Of a DNA stretch of 7,006 nucleotides, positions 5,559-7,006 are shown piece by piece. Both the position numbers and the translations under genes were made by a program. The notes beneath the pieces are model-generated. The model was not told the origin of the DNA and made no database searches. It saw only the letters and a list, made by a program, of their open reading frames with translations. Source of the DNA: an uncultured Actinomycetes bacterium (GTDB taxonomy: Bacteria > Actinomycetota > Thermoleophilia > Gaiellales > F1-60-MAGs149); the NCBI GenBank assembly GCA_903960645.1, contig CAJCBN010000003.1, positions 1 to 7,006 of the forward strand, given 5' to 3'. Within the stretch, counting starts at the first letter, position 1. Every line of letters starts with the position of its first letter.

Positions 5559-6338
5559 TCAGATGGGCCGATTCACGATGGAATCACCGTGCGCGAGGGT
5601 CAGGACACGAGGACCCTCCTCGGTGATGGCGACCGTGTGCTCGAAGTGCGCGGCGAGCGAGTCGTCGACCGTGAAGATCGACCAGCCGTCGTCGTCGATG
5701 TGGATCTCGTAGGCGCCGTCCGTGATCATCGGCTCGATCGCCAGCGTCATGCCGGCCTTGAGCTCGGGACCCGTTCCGGCCTCGCCGTAGTTCTTGACCT
5801 GCGGGTCCTCGTGCATCGAGCGGCCGACGCCGTGGCCGACGAGATCGCGGACGACGGCGAACCCGGCGGTCTCCACCACGCCCTGCACGGCCGCGCCGAT
5901 GTCACCGAGGCGCCCACCCACGTGGCAGGCCTCCACGGCGGCCTGCAGGGACGCCTGACACGTACGCAGGAGCTCTCTGGTGCGTTCCGGGACCTCACCG
6001 ATGGCGATCGTCACGGCGGAGTCGCCGACGAAGCCCTGGCGGGTGACGCCGACGTCGACCGAGAGGATGTCGCCCTCAACGAGCACGATCTCGTCGCTCG
6101 GGATGCCGTGCACGATCATCGTGTTCGGCGAGGCGCAGATGGAGCCGGGAAAGCCGCGGTAGCCCTTGAAGGTCGGTACGCCGCCGGCCGCGCGGATGTG
6201 GCGCTCGGCGATCTGGTCGAGGTCGAGCGTCGACATCCCCGGACGCGCCGTCTCGGCGAGCAGCCCGAGGGTCTCGGCGACAATCGCCCCCGCGGCCGCC
6301 ATGCGGTCGAGGTCGCGCGCGGACTTCCGGTGGATCAC
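5559..6338 (-). CDS. map: Type I methionine aminopeptidase
   Basis: This cytosolic metallo-enzyme removes the initiator Met from nascent proteins when residue two is small. The 259-residue protein is normal length for a short type I enzyme with no N-terminal extension. All metal ligands are present: D95 (in LSVDVG), D106 (in GFVGDSA), H169 (in VGHGVG), E202 (in IEPM) and E233 (in HFEHT). The catalytic-site histidines H77 (VHGIP) and H176 (SMHEDPQV) are also present. The start is a GTG that overlaps the adk TGA as GTGA, which makes coupling with adk likely. It is followed by 109 non-coding bases before rpmJ. Confidence 0.97.
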   Translation of the reverse strand: MIHRKSARDLDRMAAAGAIVAETLGLLAETARPGMSTLDLDQIAERHIRAAGGVPTFKGYRGFPGSICASPNTMIVHGIPSDEIVLVEGDILSVDVGVTRQGFVGDSAVTIAIGEVPERTRELLRTCQASLQAAVEACHVGGRLGDIGAAVQGVVETAGFAVVRDLVGHGVGRSMHEDPQVKNYGEAGTGPELKAGMTLAIEPMITDGAYEIHIDDDGWSIFTVDDSLAAHFEHTVAITEEGPRVLTLAHGDSIVNRPI

Positions 6339-6988
6339 GCGGGTAGCGCCGCGTCGATGCGGGCGGCGACCTCGTCGGTCGTGCCGATGCCGTCGATCAG
6401 AACCTCGCGCACGCCGGCGCGCTGGTAGTGCTCGCGGACGGGCAGGGTCTGCGCCAGGTAGACGTTGCGATAGCGGTTGCGGACCACGTCCGGCTCGTCA
6501 TCGGGACGGCGGATCAGCGGGAGACCCTCGTCGTCGTCGACACCAGGCGTCTGCGGCGGATCACTGACCTCGTGGTAGACGCGGCCGTTCTGAGCGGTCA
6601 GGCGCCCGGAGATGCGCTGGACGACCTCTTCCTCGGGCACGTCGAGCACGAGGACGCACTCAAGGGGACTCCCCCGCTCGGCGAGCATCGCGTCGAGCGC
6701 GGCGGCCTGCGCCACGTTGCGCGGGAACCCGTCGAGGAGAAACCCGGTGGCGGCGTCGGGCTCGGCCAGACGATCCCCCAGCATCCGCACGACGAGCTCG
6801 TCGGGGACGAGGTCGCCGGCGTCCATGAAGGCCTTGGCCTCACTGCCGAGCGCCGTACCGCCCTTGACGTTGGCGCGCAGGATGTCACCGGTCGAGATGT
6901 GCGGAATCGCGAGGCGCTCCGCGAGACGTGGCGCCTGGGTTCCCTTGCCGGCTCCGGGTGGCCCGAAGATGAGGTACGCGCCCGGCAC
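6335..6988 (-). CDS. adk: Adenylate kinase
   Basis: Adenylate kinase interconverts ATP + AMP and 2 ADP in the cytosol and supplies nucleotides for growth. The 217-residue, long-LID form has the P-loop GPPGAGKGT at 9-17, the AMP-binding segment STGDILR (32-38), the signature GFLLDGFPRN (82-91), and a LID at about 128-165 with GRVYHEVSDPP. The LID has no Cys, so it lacks the zinc site of many Gram-positive enzymes and should be held by hydrogen bonds as in E. coli. The arginines of RRPDDEPDVVRNR (160-172) fit the phosphate-binding set. The start is a GTG sharing one base with the upstream TAG (TAGTG), and the end overlaps map by 4 bases, so secY, adk and map are tightly packed. Confidence 0.97.
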   Translation of the reverse strand: MPGAYLIFGPPGAGKGTQAPRLAERLAIPHISTGDILRANVKGGTALGSEAKAFMDAGDLVPDELVVRMLGDRLAEPDAATGFLLDGFPRNVAQAAALDAMLAERGSPLECVLVLDVPEEEVVQRISGRLTAQNGRVYHEVSDPPQTPGVDDDEGLPLIRRPDDEPDVVRNRYRNVYLAQTLPVREHYQRAGVREVLIDGIGTTDEVAARIDAALPA

Positions 6989-7006
6989 TACTTGAGGAAG
7001 CCCTCG
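6988..7006 (-). CDS. secY: Protein translocase subunit SecY, last five codons only
   Basis: The minus strand at the right edge reads one leftover base, then codons for E-G-F-L-K and a TAG stop at 6990-6988. This is the usual end of actinobacterial SecY, often YEGFLK, and the leftover C agrees with a preceding Tyr codon. SecY is the channel of the Sec export machine and normally lies just before adk in the spc operon. Only 19 bases are visible, so the call rests on the short tail and on gene order. Confidence 0.7.

Noticed and set aside
5352..6428. Long plus-strand open frame of 358 codons opposite rpmJ and map
   Set aside because: It is antisense to map with all catalytic residues and shows only low-complexity charged sequence.
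1..7006. Mobile element, CRISPR array, tRNA or rRNA genes, or a novel defence system
   Set aside because: Nothing beyond the 837-901 palindrome suggests mobility; no direct-repeat array, tRNA cloverleaf or toxin/nuclease motif was found, and almost every base belongs to a recognised housekeeping gene.

Overview
The window is a stretch of ordinary bacterial chromosome, visibly GC-rich. It holds the tail of the spc (secY) operon and the whole alpha ribosomal-protein operon, all on the minus strand, followed by a convergent cation-exchanger gene. The order secY-adk-map-rpmJ-rpsM-rpsK-rpsD-rpoA-rplQ-(two small genes)-truA, the strong G/C third-position bias and the frequent GTG starts suggest a high-GC actinobacterium. 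A deep lineage such as Thermoleophilia (Solirubrobacterales-like) is my best guess, but this is inference from gene order and protein character, not a database result.

Layout, read in the direction of transcription of the minus strand (right to left). The last five codons and stop of secY lie at the right edge. Adenylate kinase (adk) and methionine aminopeptidase (map) follow, with overlapping stop and start codons. A 109-base gap after map is the longest non-coding stretch; it carries two short hairpins and a possible extended -10 promoter. The alpha operon comes next: rpmJ (L36, 37 residues), rpsM (S13), rpsK (S11), rpsD (S4), rpoA (RNA polymerase alpha) and rplQ (L17). After a 26-base gap come a small soluble DcrB/DUF1795-like protein, a four-helix DoxX-like membrane protein and truA (tRNA pseudouridine synthase). 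truA overlaps the DoxX-like gene by 7 bases. infA, often found between map and rpmJ, is absent here.

A plus-strand gene cut by the left edge, a CaCA-family Ca2+/H+ exchanger, runs toward truA. The two converge on a 65-base near-perfect inverted repeat that probably ends transcription from both sides and looks like a REP-type palindrome.

Most genes serve gene expression: protein export (secY), nucleotide supply (adk), N-terminal Met removal (map), ribosomal subunits, RNA polymerase assembly and tRNA modification. The two genes between rplQ and truA are the accessory part. I saw no mobile element, CRISPR array, tRNA, rRNA or clearly new multi-gene system. No gene-free stretch exceeds 300 bases; many long open frames opposite the real genes are products of GC-biased codon use.
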